From NCBI RefSeq assembly GCF_001425045.1, contig NZ_LMDJ01000031.1:311768-375767 (forward strand): a stretch of DNA of 64,000 nucleotides, given 5' to 3'. The DNA is from Massilia sp. Root351 (GTDB lineage: Bacteria > Pseudomonadota > Gammaproteobacteria > Burkholderiales > Burkholderiaceae_D). Under the pieces are notes generated by a model, which saw only the letters and a list, made by a program, of their open reading frames with translations, was not told where the DNA came from and searched no databases. The position numbers were made by a program, and so were the translations under genes. Positions within the stretch are counted from its first letter, which is position 1. Each line of letters begins with the position of its first letter. Shown here one piece after another: positions 47,092-55,987 of the stretch.

Positions 47092-48057
47092 ATGTGGCAT
47101 GCAATCGCAAGATATGAACTGAAGCAGGGCGGAGCGGGCGCCAAGCTGGCGCTGGTGGTGGGCGGGGCGCTGTACGACGTCGGTCAGTTGGTGGAGGCGG
47201 GGGCGCTGGGCGTGGCCGGCAACCAGCCGCGCGTGGCGGCGGACCTGAACGCTGCGCTGGCCGACTGGAGCGCGGCCGCGCCGCTGTTCAGCCAGATGGC
47301 GCATGCCTTGCCCGAGCTGCTGCGCGCGGGCCGCGTGGCGGCGCTGCCGCCGCAGTCCTACCGCATTGGCGTGCCGTACACGCCGGGCCGCATCTTCGGC
47401 GCCGCGTCCAACTTTTACGAGCACGCCCGCGAAATGGGCACCGAACTGGCACCGCGCGAGGAAAGCGCGCCGTTTTGCTTCATGAAGGCGGAAACCAGCA
47501 TTACCGCCACCGATACCGACGTGGTCATGCCGGCCGATACGGAGAAGCTGGACTGGGAAGTGGAACTGGGCGTCATCATTGGCAAAACCTGCCGCAACGT
47601 CAGCGTGGAAGAGGCATACGACACCATCGCCGGCTACACGGTGTTCAACGACGTCACCGCGCGCGACCTGAACCGCCGCAGCGACTACCCCTTCAAGCAC
47701 GACTGGTTCCGCGGCAAAAGCCACGACACTTTCGGCCCCATCGGCCCCTGGGTGGTGCCGCGCGCCTGCATCGAACGTGCGCAAGGCCTGCGCCTGCAGC
47801 TCTCTGTGAACGGCGAGATGATGCAGGACGATACCGCCGACGCCATGATCTTCAACATTGCCGAGCAGATCGCCTACCTGTCCGGCATGCTGACGCTGAA
47901 GCCGGGCGACCTGCTGGCCACCGGCACGCCGAACGGCGTGGGCATGGGGCGCGGGGTCTACCTGAAACCCGGCGACGAGATGGTGGCGACCATCGAAAGC
48001 ATCGGCAGCATTCGCAACCGCGTGGTTGCGGCGCCTGCGCGCAAGGAGGCCGCATGA
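47092..48057 (+). CDS. Fumarylacetoacetate hydrolase family protein
   Basis: A 321-residue enzyme starting at ATG 47092, with GGAGG upstream. An N-terminal region precedes the catalytic FAH domain: the metal ligands are in LDWEVELGVIIG (E-x-E) and the following Asp in YTVFNDVTARDL, and DWFRGKSHDTFGPIGPW matches the family. Members hydrolyse C-C bonds of beta-diketones, isomerise or decarboxylate ring-cleavage products. It overlaps the next gene by ATGA, so it is coupled to the transporter gene. Confidence 0.9.
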   Translation: MWHAIARYELKQGGAGAKLALVVGGALYDVGQLVEAGALGVAGNQPRVAADLNAALADWSAAAPLFSQMAHALPELLRAGRVAALPPQSYRIGVPYTPGRIFGAASNFYEHAREMGTELAPREESAPFCFMKAETSITATDTDVVMPADTEKLDWEVELGVIIGKTCRNVSVEEAYDTIAGYTVFNDVTARDLNRRSDYPFKHDWFRGKSHDTFGPIGPWVVPRACIERAQGLRLQLSVNGEMMQDDTADAMIFNIAEQIAYLSGMLTLKPGDLLATGTPNGVGMGRGVYLKPGDEMVATIESIGSIRNRVVAAPARKEAA

Positions 48058-49061
48058 GGTCCCGGCGCCTGCTGCGCCGCGCCGTCACGGCTACGGCCGC
48101 CGCTGCCGCCATGGCCGGCGCCGCGCCTGTGCTGGCAGCGGACACGGTGCGCTTCAACCTGGCCTGGCTGCCGCAGGGCAGCACCAGCGGCGTACTGGTG
48201 GCCATCGCCAAGGGCTATTACGCCGAGGCGGGGCTGGACGTGAGCGCCACGCGAGGCTACGGCGGCCAGCGCACCGTGAATGAGGTGGACCAGGGCCTGT
48301 TCGAGTTCGGCTACGGCGATCCGATCAGCGTGATGCTGAACCGCGCGCAGGGCGGCAAGACCGTCATGGTTGGCGCCATCAACACGCGCTGGCCTGCGGC
48401 GCTGTGCTACGTCGAAAAGCCGAACCGCAAGATCAAGACCATCGCCGACCTGAAAGGCCTGGTCATCGGAGGCGGCGCCGCATCGCCGCTGCACAACGTC
48501 ATTCCGGCCTGGCTGGCGGCCAATAACCTGCCGCCGGAGCACGTAAAGCTGCTGCGCCTTGATCCCGCCGTCATCAACACGGCTTTCCTGGACGGCTCGA
48601 TCGACCTGGCCGAATGCTGGGAAGGCGCCAACAAGCCGGTGCTGGAGCGGATGGCGCAGAAGAACGACATCAGGATCGGCGCGCTGCGCTACCGCGACTT
48701 CAAGCTGAACTTGTACGGCAACGGCATCGTCACCAGCGAAAAGCTGATCGCTTCCAATCCGGACCTGGTAAAGCGCTTCGTGGCGGCCACTTACCGGGGC
48801 TACGAGTACCAGGCGAAGAACCCGGCCGAGGCAGTGGAGTTGATCGCCCGCCAGCAGAAGCTGATCGACAAGTCCGTGCTGCGCCAGCAGATCGAGGAGA
48901 CCAGCGAATTGATGCATGCGCCGGAAGCGGGCGCGAAGAAGACCGGCTGGATGCACGACGAGCGCATGCAGGCCACCGCGGACTTCGTGAAGAAAGCTTT
49001 CAGCGTGACCGCACCGGTGAAGACGTCCGAAATCTATACCAACCGTTTTGTAGGAGAGTGA
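48054..49061 (+). CDS. ABC transporter substrate-binding protein, NMT1/THI5-like
   Basis: A 335-residue periplasmic protein with a signal peptide cleaved near PVLAADT. The mature sequence (FNLAWLPQGSTSGVLVAIAKGYYAEAGLDV) is that of the NitT/TauT/SsuA and NMT1/THI5-like binding proteins. Its partners are the permease at 49615 and ATPase at 50355. This class carries sulfonates, pyrimidine precursors or aromatic compounds; the ligand here is unknown. Confidence 0.9.
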   Translation: MRSRRLLRRAVTATAAAAAMAGAAPVLAADTVRFNLAWLPQGSTSGVLVAIAKGYYAEAGLDVSATRGYGGQRTVNEVDQGLFEFGYGDPISVMLNRAQGGKTVMVGAINTRWPAALCYVEKPNRKIKTIADLKGLVIGGGAASPLHNVIPAWLAANNLPPEHVKLLRLDPAVINTAFLDGSIDLAECWEGANKPVLERMAQKNDIRIGALRYRDFKLNLYGNGIVTSEKLIASNPDLVKRFVAATYRGYEYQAKNPAEAVELIARQQKLIDKSVLRQQIEETSELMHAPEAGAKKTGWMHDERMQATADFVKKAFSVTAPVKTSEIYTNRFVGE

Positions 49062-49062
49062 G

Positions 49063-49605
49063 ATGGAAAAGCTGCGTCCCAAAAAACTCGGGCACCTGGT
49101 GCTGATGGTGCGCGACATCCACAAGTCCGCGCGCTTTTATACGGAAGTGGTGGGCCTGACCGTGTCCGACTGGATCGGCGACCAGATGGTGTTCCTGCGT
49201 GCAGGCCAGGACCACCACGACCTGGCGCTGTCGCAAATCCCGCCCGGTTCGCCCGGCATGGACGACCTGCCGCACTATGGCCGTCCCGGCATGGAGCACT
49301 TCTCCTATCTGGTGGAAGACCGTGCCGAGATCGACCGCACGGTGGAAGTACTGAAGGCGCACGGCGTGGAGATCGTGCGCGGCATCGGCAAGCACGGCCC
49401 GGGCGAGAACCTGTTCCTGGTCTTCAAGGACCCGGACGGCAACAACGTGGAAGTGTATTGCGAAATGACGCAGATTGCCCCAGGCAGCGGGTACGAAGCC
49501 AAGGTCTGGGAGCGCACCATCGAGTCCTTCGACCAGTACCGTTTCAAGCATTTCGTGGTGCCGCCGCCGCAGGCGGTGGTGGATGCGAAGTCCGGCAAGA
49601 GCTGA
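49063..49605 (+). CDS. VOC-family extradiol dioxygenase-like protein
   Basis: A 180-residue protein starting one base after the previous stop. MRDIHKSARFYTEVVGLTV opens the first module; H in LGHLVLMV, H in MEHFSYLV and E in NNVEVYCEM are in the positions of the 2-His-1-carboxylate ligands of extradiol dioxygenases. It is short for a classic two-domain enzyme but fits one-module-pair types. It lies between the transporter genes, suggesting it acts early on the imported substrate. Confidence 0.85.
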   Translation: MEKLRPKKLGHLVLMVRDIHKSARFYTEVVGLTVSDWIGDQMVFLRAGQDHHDLALSQIPPGSPGMDDLPHYGRPGMEHFSYLVEDRAEIDRTVEVLKAHGVEIVRGIGKHGPGENLFLVFKDPDGNNVEVYCEMTQIAPGSGYEAKVWERTIESFDQYRFKHFVVPPPQAVVDAKSGKS

Positions 49606-49614
49606 GGAGGGCAC

Positions 49615-50358
49615 ATGAAACGGACCATGGAAACGGTGCTGTTCTGGGGCGCGTTCGCGCTCCTGTGGGAATACGGCGTGGCGCTGAGCGGCGTGCGCAG
49701 CTACCTGATGCCGCCGCTGAGCAAGGTATTGGCGGCGGGCTGGGAGCAGCGCGAGCTGCTGCTGGCCGAATGCTGGGTCACGCTGCTGGAAGTGCTGGCC
49801 GGCTTCGCGCTGGCCGTGGTGGGCGGCGTGGTGCTGGGCGTGGCGATCCATTTCAACGGCTTCGCGCGGCGCACGCTGTATCCCTTCATCACGGCGCTGC
49901 AAAGCATGCCGAAGATTGCGCTGGCGCCGCTGATGATCGTGTGGTTCGGCTACGGCTTCGCGTCAAAGCTAGCATCCACCTTCCTGTTCGCCTTCTTCCC
50001 GCTGGTGATCGCCACCCTGGGCGGACTGTCGGGCATTGCCGCCAACCTGGACGAGCACTTTCGTGCACTGGGCGCGTCGCGCTGGGACACCTTGCTGCGC
50101 CTGCAGTTGCCGTCCGCGCTGCCCAGCTTCGTGGACGGCGTGAAGATCGCCATGCCGCTGGCGGTGATCGGCGCCATCGTCGGTGAGTTCATTGGCGCGG
50201 AAAAGGGACTGGGACACTTGATGACGCTGGCCACGGCCAACGCCCAGACGGATCTGATGTTTGCCGCCATCCTGGCGATCACGCTGCTGGCCAGTTTGCT
50301 GTACTGGGCGGTGGAAGTGGCGTCGCGCGCGGTGTGGTGGAGGGGGAAAGCGGTATGA
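49615..50358 (+). CDS. ABC transporter permease, NitT/TauT type
   Basis: A 247-residue inner-membrane protein with about six hydrophobic segments and the EAA-type loop (LGASRWDTLLRLQLPSALPSFVDGVKIAM, read in parts) near residues 160-185 that contacts the ATPase. It is the only permease with this binding protein, so it presumably works as a homodimer. GAGGAGG precedes its ATG and its stop overlaps the ATPase start (ATGA). Confidence 0.92.
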   Translation: MKRTMETVLFWGAFALLWEYGVALSGVRSYLMPPLSKVLAAGWEQRELLLAECWVTLLEVLAGFALAVVGGVVLGVAIHFNGFARRTLYPFITALQSMPKIALAPLMIVWFGYGFASKLASTFLFAFFPLVIATLGGLSGIAANLDEHFRALGASRWDTLLRLQLPSALPSFVDGVKIAMPLAVIGAIVGEFIGAEKGLGHLMTLATANAQTDLMFAAILAITLLASLLYWAVEVASRAVWWRGKAV

Positions 50359-51176
50359 ACCTGAAGATAATGAACAAGCCGGATGAGCTGGCGCAGGCGG
50401 CGGCCGGCGCGGCCTGCCAACCGGAAGTCATACGGGTGGCCAATGTGGTGAAGCGCTTTCCGGGCAAGCAGTCGGTCAACGCGCTGGAGGACGTGTCGCT
50501 GGCGGTACGCGACCGTGAGTTTGTCTCCATCCTCGGCCCCAGCGGCTGCGGCAAAAGCACCTTGCTGCGCATCGTGGCGGGCCTGGTGCCGCACAGTGAA
50601 GGGCTGGTGCAAGTGTGCAACCGCGCCATGGTGCAGCCGGTGCCGGAGATCGGCGTGGTTTTCCAGGCCAGCAATATGCTGCCATGGCTGACCGTGGAGC
50701 AGAACATGCTGCTCGGCGCGGAGTTGCGCAAGCTGCCCCGAGAGGCGCTGGCCGCCAAGGTGCGCGAGCTGGTGCGCACGCTGGGCCTGTCCGGTTTCGA
50801 GAACAGCTATCCGCACCAGCTGTCGGGCGGCATGCGGCAGCGCGCCTCCATCGGCCAGATCCTGGCGCTGGACCCGAAGATCTTGCTGATGGACGAACCG
50901 TTCGGCGCGTTGGACGCCTTGACGCGCGACCTGCTCAACGTGGAGCTGCTGCGCATCTGGCAGGAGCACATGAAGACGGTGCTGCTGGTCACGCACAGCA
51001 TCCAGGAGGCGGTGTTCCTGTCGGACCGGGTGCTGGTGATGTCCGGTCGTCCGGGCCGCATCATCCACGATATCCGCATCGACCTGCCGCGCCCGCGCAG
51101 GCCGGAGCACGTGAAAACCAACCCGCGCTATGGCGAATACATCGCCCAGCTGAGCCAGATCATGGGGGTGTATTGA
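50355..51176 (+). CDS. ABC transporter ATP-binding protein, NitT/TauT type
   Basis: A 273-residue ATPase from the ATG at 50355 overlapping the permease stop, with a G-rich ribosome-binding site. Walker A GPSGCGKST near residue 62, LSGGMRQRASIGQ near 155, Walker B ILLMDEPFGALD near 178 and the switch His in VTHSIQEA. It powers the importer formed by the genes at 48054 and 49615. Its stop overlaps the next start by one base. Confidence 0.93.
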   Translation: MNLKIMNKPDELAQAAAGAACQPEVIRVANVVKRFPGKQSVNALEDVSLAVRDREFVSILGPSGCGKSTLLRIVAGLVPHSEGLVQVCNRAMVQPVPEIGVVFQASNMLPWLTVEQNMLLGAELRKLPREALAAKVRELVRTLGLSGFENSYPHQLSGGMRQRASIGQILALDPKILLMDEPFGALDALTRDLLNVELLRIWQEHMKTVLLVTHSIQEAVFLSDRVLVMSGRPGRIIHDIRIDLPRPRRPEHVKTNPRYGEYIAQLSQIMGVY

Positions 51177-52111
51177 TGCGGCCATTCGAAGGCCTGCCGG
51201 CTGCGGAGGCGGCGGTGCTACGAGCCATGGGGCCGGTGTGGGCGGACGACATCAACCGACACCGCAAACAGGTGGTGGAGATCTACACGCCGCTGCTGTC
51301 CGCAGCAGACCGTGCCGGCATCACCGTCGATGCGGGGCTGGCTTATGGCGGCCACGCCCGGCAGCGGCTGGACATCTACCGCAGCGCAGCGACGCCGCTG
51401 CGCGGCGCGCCGGTAGCGGTATTCGTGCACGGCGGCGCGTTCATGCGGGGCGAGATGAACAGCAATGCCGAAATCTACGGCAACGTTGCGCGCTATCTGG
51501 CGCGCCATGGCTACGTGGGGGTGAACCTGGAATACCGGCTGGCGCCCGAAGCGCCATTCCCCGGCGGCGCGGACGACGTGGCGCTGGCAATGGCCTGGCT
51601 GCGCACCCATATCGGCGGCTATGGCGGCAATCCCCGCCACATCGTGCTGATCGGGCATTCGGCCGGCGGCGCCCACGCGGCCAGCTACGCGCTGGATATT
51701 GGCGGCAGCGGCGGCATTGGAGGCGCAGGCGCGGGCCACGGGCTGGCCGGCCTGGTGCTGGTCAGCGCGCGGCTGCGGGCGGATGCGTTGCCGAGTAACC
51801 CGAACGCGGCGGGCGTGCGGGCCTACTGGGGGGACGACGCCGCGCTTTACGAGCAGCGTTCGCCCGTCACCCATGCCTGGCGCCTGGACCTGCCCACGCT
51901 GGTCGCCATCGCCGAATATGAGAACCCGCACCTGGACGCTTACGGCGCCGAATTCTTCCACCGCGCGCTGCAGGCCGGCGCGCAGGGACTGCGCTTCGCG
52001 CAAGTCCCCGGCCACAACCATACCTCCATCGTCGCCCACCTGGACACGGCGGACCGCAGCTTCGGCCCAGCGCTGATCGACTTCCTCGACAGCACGCGCC
52101 CAACTATATAA
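51176..52111 (+). CDS. Alpha/beta hydrolase, kynurenine-formamidase/HSL-like
   Basis: A 311-residue hydrolase. HGGAF near residue 84 is the oxyanion motif of the hormone-sensitive-lipase and arylformamidase-type group; the nucleophile Ser is in GHSAGG near 163; LEYRLAPEAPFPGGADD supports the assignment and GHNHTS near 280 gives the catalytic His. Similar enzymes hydrolyse N-formylkynurenine, amides or carboxyl esters. It probably removes an acyl or amide group in the catabolic pathway encoded around it. Confidence 0.87.
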   Translation: MRPFEGLPAAEAAVLRAMGPVWADDINRHRKQVVEIYTPLLSAADRAGITVDAGLAYGGHARQRLDIYRSAATPLRGAPVAVFVHGGAFMRGEMNSNAEIYGNVARYLARHGYVGVNLEYRLAPEAPFPGGADDVALAMAWLRTHIGGYGGNPRHIVLIGHSAGGAHAASYALDIGGSGGIGGAGAGHGLAGLVLVSARLRADALPSNPNAAGVRAYWGDDAALYEQRSPVTHAWRLDLPTLVAIAEYENPHLDAYGAEFFHRALQAGAQGLRFAQVPGHNHTSIVAHLDTADRSFGPALIDFLDSTRPTI

Positions 52112-52126
52112 ACAGGAGAGATCACC

Positions 52127-53044
52127 ATGGCAGCACCACGGCTGAGCGGCGCCTTCGCGCCCGCCGTCACCCCTTTCACACCCAGCCTGGAAGTCGACTT
52201 CGACGCCTACGCCGCGCACTGCCTCTGGCTGCAGCGGCACGGTGCGGGACTGGCCATCTTCGGCACCAACAGCGAGGCCAACTCGCTGTCGCTGGCAGAA
52301 CGCATGATGCTGCTGGACCGCCTGAGCGGGCGCGGCATCGACTTGTCCCGCACCTTGCCCGGCACCGGCGGCTGCGCGCTGCCGGATACCGTGGCGCTCA
52401 GCCGCCATGCGCTGCTGCACGGCTGCGCCGGCGTGCTGGTGCTGCCGCCATTTTTCTACAAGGGCGTGAGCGACGACGGCCTGTTCGCCTACTACTCGGA
52501 ACTGATCGAGCGGGTGGCCGATGCGAACCTGCGCCTGTTCCTGTACCACATTCCCGCCTTCTCGGGCGTGCCGATCAGCCTGGGCCTGATCGAGCGCCTG
52601 GCCAGGCATTACCCGGATCAGATCGCGGGCGTGAAAGACAGCAATGGCGACTGGGCCAACATCGAAGCCATGCTGCGCAATTTCCCGCAGCTGTCCATCT
52701 TTCCCGCTTCCGAGAGCTTCCTCACCCGTGCCATGCCGCTGGGTGCTGCCGGCTGCATCTCCGCCACCATCAACGTCAATCCGGCCGCCATCTCGGCGCT
52801 GTGCGCCAATTGGGCGGCGCCGGGCGCCGCAGCGGCGCAGCAGCAGGTGGACCGCATCCGGCAGATCTTCCAGAAGTACCCGATGATCGCTGCGCTGAAA
52901 TGGGCCATTGGCCATGGGCGCGGCCAGCAGCAGTGGCAGGTGCAGCGTCCGCCGCTGTCGCCGCTGAGTGCGCAGCAGCAGGCGTCGCTGCGGGCCGAGC
53001 TGGCGGCCGCCGGCTTCGCCATGGCCGCGCTGGAGCAGCCGTGA
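52127..53044 (+). CDS. Dihydrodipicolinate synthase family aldolase/lyase
   Basis: A 305-residue TIM-barrel lyase. The Schiff-base lysine is in IAGVKDSNGD near residue 170 and the catalytic tyrosine in FLYHIPAFSG near 140; the GTNSEANSLSLAERM segment replaces the G-T-T-G-E substrate motif of true DapA. Divergence at that motif and the catabolic context argue for cleavage of a pathway keto acid to pyruvate and an aldehyde rather than lysine synthesis. The next gene starts within its stop (GTGA). Confidence 0.88.
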   Translation: MAAPRLSGAFAPAVTPFTPSLEVDFDAYAAHCLWLQRHGAGLAIFGTNSEANSLSLAERMMLLDRLSGRGIDLSRTLPGTGGCALPDTVALSRHALLHGCAGVLVLPPFFYKGVSDDGLFAYYSELIERVADANLRLFLYHIPAFSGVPISLGLIERLARHYPDQIAGVKDSNGDWANIEAMLRNFPQLSIFPASESFLTRAMPLGAAGCISATINVNPAAISALCANWAAPGAAAAQQQVDRIRQIFQKYPMIAALKWAIGHGRGQQQWQVQRPPLSPLSAQQQASLRAELAAAGFAMAALEQP

Positions 53045-53457
53045 GCGCGGCCGTGCAGCGCATCGCGCCGCTGGGACGCTACCCGGCATATTGCCGCGCG
53101 GGAGACTTCATCCATGTCTCGGGCATGAGCGCGCGCCAAGCCGACGGCAGCATTGCCGGCGTGCGCCATTTGCCGCAAGGCGGCGTGGTGTTCGACGCGG
53201 CGCACCAGACCCGCGTCGTGATCGCCAAGGTGGAGGCGGCGCTGGCGCAGGCGGGCGCCCGCCTTTCCGATTGCGTGGCGGTGACGGCTTACCTGACCGA
53301 CATGGCGGACTTCCAGGCCTATAACGCCATCTACGCCGAACACTTCAACGGCCGCGCCGCGCGCACCACGGTGGCCGTGCACCAGCTGCCGCATCCGCAC
53401 ATGGTGGTGGAGTTGACGGTGGTGGCCTACAAGCCGCAAGCCGGGGAGGGCGCATGA
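53041..53457 (+). CDS. RidA-family protein resembling 2-aminomuconate deaminase
   Basis: A 138-residue protein starting at a GTG that overlaps the previous stop. The C-terminal TTVAVHQLPHPHMVVELTVVAYKP (read in parts) is nearly the same as in the 2-aminomuconate deaminase at 62653, and MSARQADGSIAGV corresponds to its substrate-side region. RidA proteins hydrolyse enamines and imines. The likeness suggests that this cluster also passes through an amino-dienoate such as 2-aminomuconate. It overlaps the nitroreductase gene by ATGA. Confidence 0.87.
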   Translation: MSAAVQRIAPLGRYPAYCRAGDFIHVSGMSARQADGSIAGVRHLPQGGVVFDAAHQTRVVIAKVEAALAQAGARLSDCVAVTAYLTDMADFQAYNAIYAEHFNGRAARTTVAVHQLPHPHMVVELTVVAYKPQAGEGA

Positions 53458-54056
53458 CCGCCGCGCCAAGCCGGGTGGCGGAAGACGCCCTGGACCTGCT
53501 GTTCCGCCATGCACGCTCGCACAACGCCTGGCTGCCGCGCGCGGTTGACGACGCGCTGCTGGTGCAGCTGTACCAGCTGGCCAAGCTCTGTCCCACCAGC
53601 GTGAATGGCTGCCCGGCGCGCTTCCTGTTCCTGCGCACGGACGAGGCCAAGGCGCGCCTGCTGCCGGCACTTAGCCCCGGTAACGTGGAAAAGGTGCGCA
53701 GCGCGCCCGTGGCGGCGGTAATCGCCTACGACACGCGCTTTTACGAACACCTGCCGCAGCTGTTCCCGCACAGCCCCGGCGCAGGCGCCATGTTCGAAGC
53801 CAGTGCGGCGCTGGCCGAAGCCACTGCCTTCCGCAACAGCAGCCTGCAGGGGGCCTGGCTGATACTGGCTGCGCGCGCGCTCGGCCTGGACTGCGGTCCG
53901 CTGTCCGGCTTCGATGCGGCGGCCGTCAACCGCGAGTTCTTCCCGGACGGCCGCCTCAAGGTCAATTTCGTTTGCAACCTGGGCTACGGCGACCCCGCCG
54001 GACTGTTCCCCCGCAGCCCAAGGCTGGATATCGGCCAGGCCTGCACCTTTTTATAG
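53454..54056 (+). CDS. Nitroreductase-family protein, RutE/HadB-like
   Basis: A 200-residue FMN protein. The N-terminal ALDLLFRHARSHNAWLPRAVDD and CPTSVNGCPARFLFLRT match the subfamily of RutE, the malonic semialdehyde reductase of pyrimidine breakdown; residues in C-P-T-S-x-N contact FMN. It could reduce a semialdehyde formed by the DHDPS-like lyase or an aromatic nitro group. Cotranscribed and coupled with the RidA gene. Confidence 0.87.
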   Translation: MTAAPSRVAEDALDLLFRHARSHNAWLPRAVDDALLVQLYQLAKLCPTSVNGCPARFLFLRTDEAKARLLPALSPGNVEKVRSAPVAAVIAYDTRFYEHLPQLFPHSPGAGAMFEASAALAEATAFRNSSLQGAWLILAARALGLDCGPLSGFDAAAVNREFFPDGRLKVNFVCNLGYGDPAGLFPRSPRLDIGQACTFL

Positions 54057-54061
54057 AAACC

Positions 54062-54853
54062 ATGGACATCCTCTTATACATCGCGCTCGGCGCCTGCGCC
54101 GGCGTACTGGCCGGGCTGCTTGGCGTCGGCGGCGGCACTGTCATCGTGCCGGTGCTCACCTTCGTCTACACCGCCCATCATTTTCCGCCCGAGTACACGC
54201 TGCACCTGGCGCTGGGCACCTCAATGGCGTCCATCCTGTTCACCTCGGTGGCCAGCCTGCGCTCGCACCACAAGCGCGGCGCGGTGGACTGGATGGTGGT
54301 GCGGCGGCTCACGCCCGGCATCGTCGCCGGCACACTGGCGGGCGTCTGGCTGGCGGCCGGCATGTCCACCAAGGTGCTGAAGCTGATCTTCGTTTGCTTC
54401 GCCTACTTCGTCGCGGCGCAGATGCTGCTGAACATCAAGCCCAAACCCAGCCGGCAGCTGCCAGCAACAGGCGGCATGCTGGCCTCGGGCGGCGCCATCG
54501 GCGTGGTGTCGAGCTTCGTCGGCATAGGCGGCGGCACCTTGTCCGTGCCCTTCATGACATGGTGTAATGTACCGCTGCATACCGTGATCGGCACCTCGGC
54601 CGCGCTGGGCTTCCCCATCGCCGCCGCCGGCGTGGCGGGTTATGTGCTCAACGGCTGGCGCGTGGCGGCGCTGCCCGAGCACAGCCTGGGCTTTGTCTAC
54701 CTGCCCGCGCTGGCCGCCATCGCCGTCGCCAGCATGCTGACCGCGCCGCTGGGCGCGCGCATGGCGCACGCGCTGCCGGTGGCCAAGCTGAAGAAACTGT
54801 TCGCATGCCTGTTGCTGCTGGTCGGCACCCGGATGCTGGTATCGTTGTTTTGA
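54062..54853 (+). CDS. TauE/SafE-family membrane transporter
   Basis: A 263-residue inner-membrane protein with about eight hydrophobic segments. Two copies of the family signature appear: GLLGVGGGTVIVPVL near residue 20 and SSFVGIGGGTLSVPFM near 148. The family exports sulfite, sulfoacetate or other organic anions. The start is ATG 54062. With a NitT/TauT-type importer in the same cluster, the substrate or a released group may be a sulfonate or similar anion; that is inference. Confidence 0.9.
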   Translation: MDILLYIALGACAGVLAGLLGVGGGTVIVPVLTFVYTAHHFPPEYTLHLALGTSMASILFTSVASLRSHHKRGAVDWMVVRRLTPGIVAGTLAGVWLAAGMSTKVLKLIFVCFAYFVAAQMLLNIKPKPSRQLPATGGMLASGGAIGVVSSFVGIGGGTLSVPFMTWCNVPLHTVIGTSAALGFPIAAAGVAGYVLNGWRVAALPEHSLGFVYLPALAAIAVASMLTAPLGARMAHALPVAKLKKLFACLLLLVGTRMLVSLF

Positions 54854-54857
54854 AAGG

Positions 54858-55286
54858 ATGAATATGCAAGCCCTGTTTCCCTTCCACCTGGCCTTCTTCG
54901 TGCGCGACCTGGACGAGGCGCGCGCCTTCTACGGCGGCGTACTCGGTTTTACCGAAGGCCGCAGCACCGAACGCTGGGTCGATTTCGACTGCATGGGCCA
55001 CCAGCTCTCGCTGCACTTGAAGCCGGATCTGCAGCCGGCCGCCGGCAGCGGCCAGGTGGACGGCGATGCCGTGCCGATTCCGCACTTCGGCATCGTGCTC
55101 GACATGCCGCACTGGAACGCGCTGGCCGAACGCGCCCGCGCCGCGCGCCTGAGCTTCGTGGTAGAGCCGCACGTGCGCTTTGTTGGCCAGCCCGGCGAAC
55201 AGTCCACCATGTTCTTCTGCGACCCGTCCGGCAACGCGCTTGAGTTCAAAGGACTGGCTGCCCTGAACCGCCTGTTCGCGATATAG
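54858..55286 (+). CDS. VOC-family protein
   Basis: A 142-residue glyoxalase-fold protein beginning MNMQALFPFHLAFFVRDLDEARAFY. Candidate metal ligands are H in FHLAFFV, H in IPHFGIVL and E in GNALEFKGL. Two internal modules, no signal peptide. Last gene of the plus-strand catabolic cluster; 44 bases later the GntR gene starts in the same direction. Confidence 0.86.
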   Translation: MNMQALFPFHLAFFVRDLDEARAFYGGVLGFTEGRSTERWVDFDCMGHQLSLHLKPDLQPAAGSGQVDGDAVPIPHFGIVLDMPHWNALAERARAARLSFVVEPHVRFVGQPGEQSTMFFCDPSGNALEFKGLAALNRLFAI

Positions 55287-55330
55287 TGTGGGGCGGACGA
55301 TATTCACCAAAACAACAAGATCAGAGAACC

Positions 55331-55987
55331 ATGGAAACCATTTCGATGCGGCTTTATCGCATCCTTGCAGACGAAATCATCAACGGCGCCGTGGAACCGG
55401 GTGCGAGCCTGGAGGAAAACGCCATTTCCGAGCGCTTCAAGGTGTCGCGCACGCCGGTGCGGCAGGCATTCCGCGAACTGGCCAACGCCGGCCTGATCGA
55501 ACTGCGGCCGCGCAAGGGCGGCATCGTGGTCAGCATCAGCCTGGAGGAGCTGGCCGATACGCTGGAGGCGCTCGGCGAGCTGGAGGCGCTGTGCTGCCGT
55601 ATCAGCGCCGAGCGCATGAGCGCGGTGCAGAAGAAGCAGCTCGAGCTGTTCCATTTGCAGGGCGTGGAGTGCATGGAGCACGGCGACGAGGACGGCTACC
55701 TGGAGATCAACGCCAAGTTCCACCAGCTGATCTGCACCGGGGCGCACAACCGCAGCCTGGCCGAGAGCATCGACAAGCTGCGCGCCAAGCTGAACCAGTT
55801 CCGCGCCGCGCAGGGCGGGGTGGAGCGGCGCCTGGCGCAGTCGCACGATGAGCACGAGGCCATCGTCAATGCGATCCTGGCCTCGGACGCGGAGCGCGCC
55901 TACCTCGCCATGCGCAACCACGCCAACCGCCTCAGCGTGCACGTGCTGGAAGTGATACGCGAACGCCAGGCAGGCCATGGAAGCTGA
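55331..55987 (+). CDS. GntR-family regulator, FCD type
   Basis: A 218-residue regulator. The N-terminal winged helix has ISERFKVSRTPVRQAFRELANAGLIELRPRKGGIVV (read in parts, residues 33-72); the C-terminal FCD domain has its metal and ligand histidines in FHQLI, HDEHEAIV and NHANRL. It starts at ATG 55331 and overlaps the LysR gene by 11 bases. It is the best candidate to bind the TGTATACA-containing sites at 45453-45495 and 47041. Confidence 0.9.
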   Translation: METISMRLYRILADEIINGAVEPGASLEENAISERFKVSRTPVRQAFRELANAGLIELRPRKGGIVVSISLEELADTLEALGELEALCCRISAERMSAVQKKQLELFHLQGVECMEHGDEDGYLEINAKFHQLICTGAHNRSLAESIDKLRAKLNQFRAAQGGVERRLAQSHDEHEAIVNAILASDAERAYLAMRNHANRLSVHVLEVIRERQAGHGS

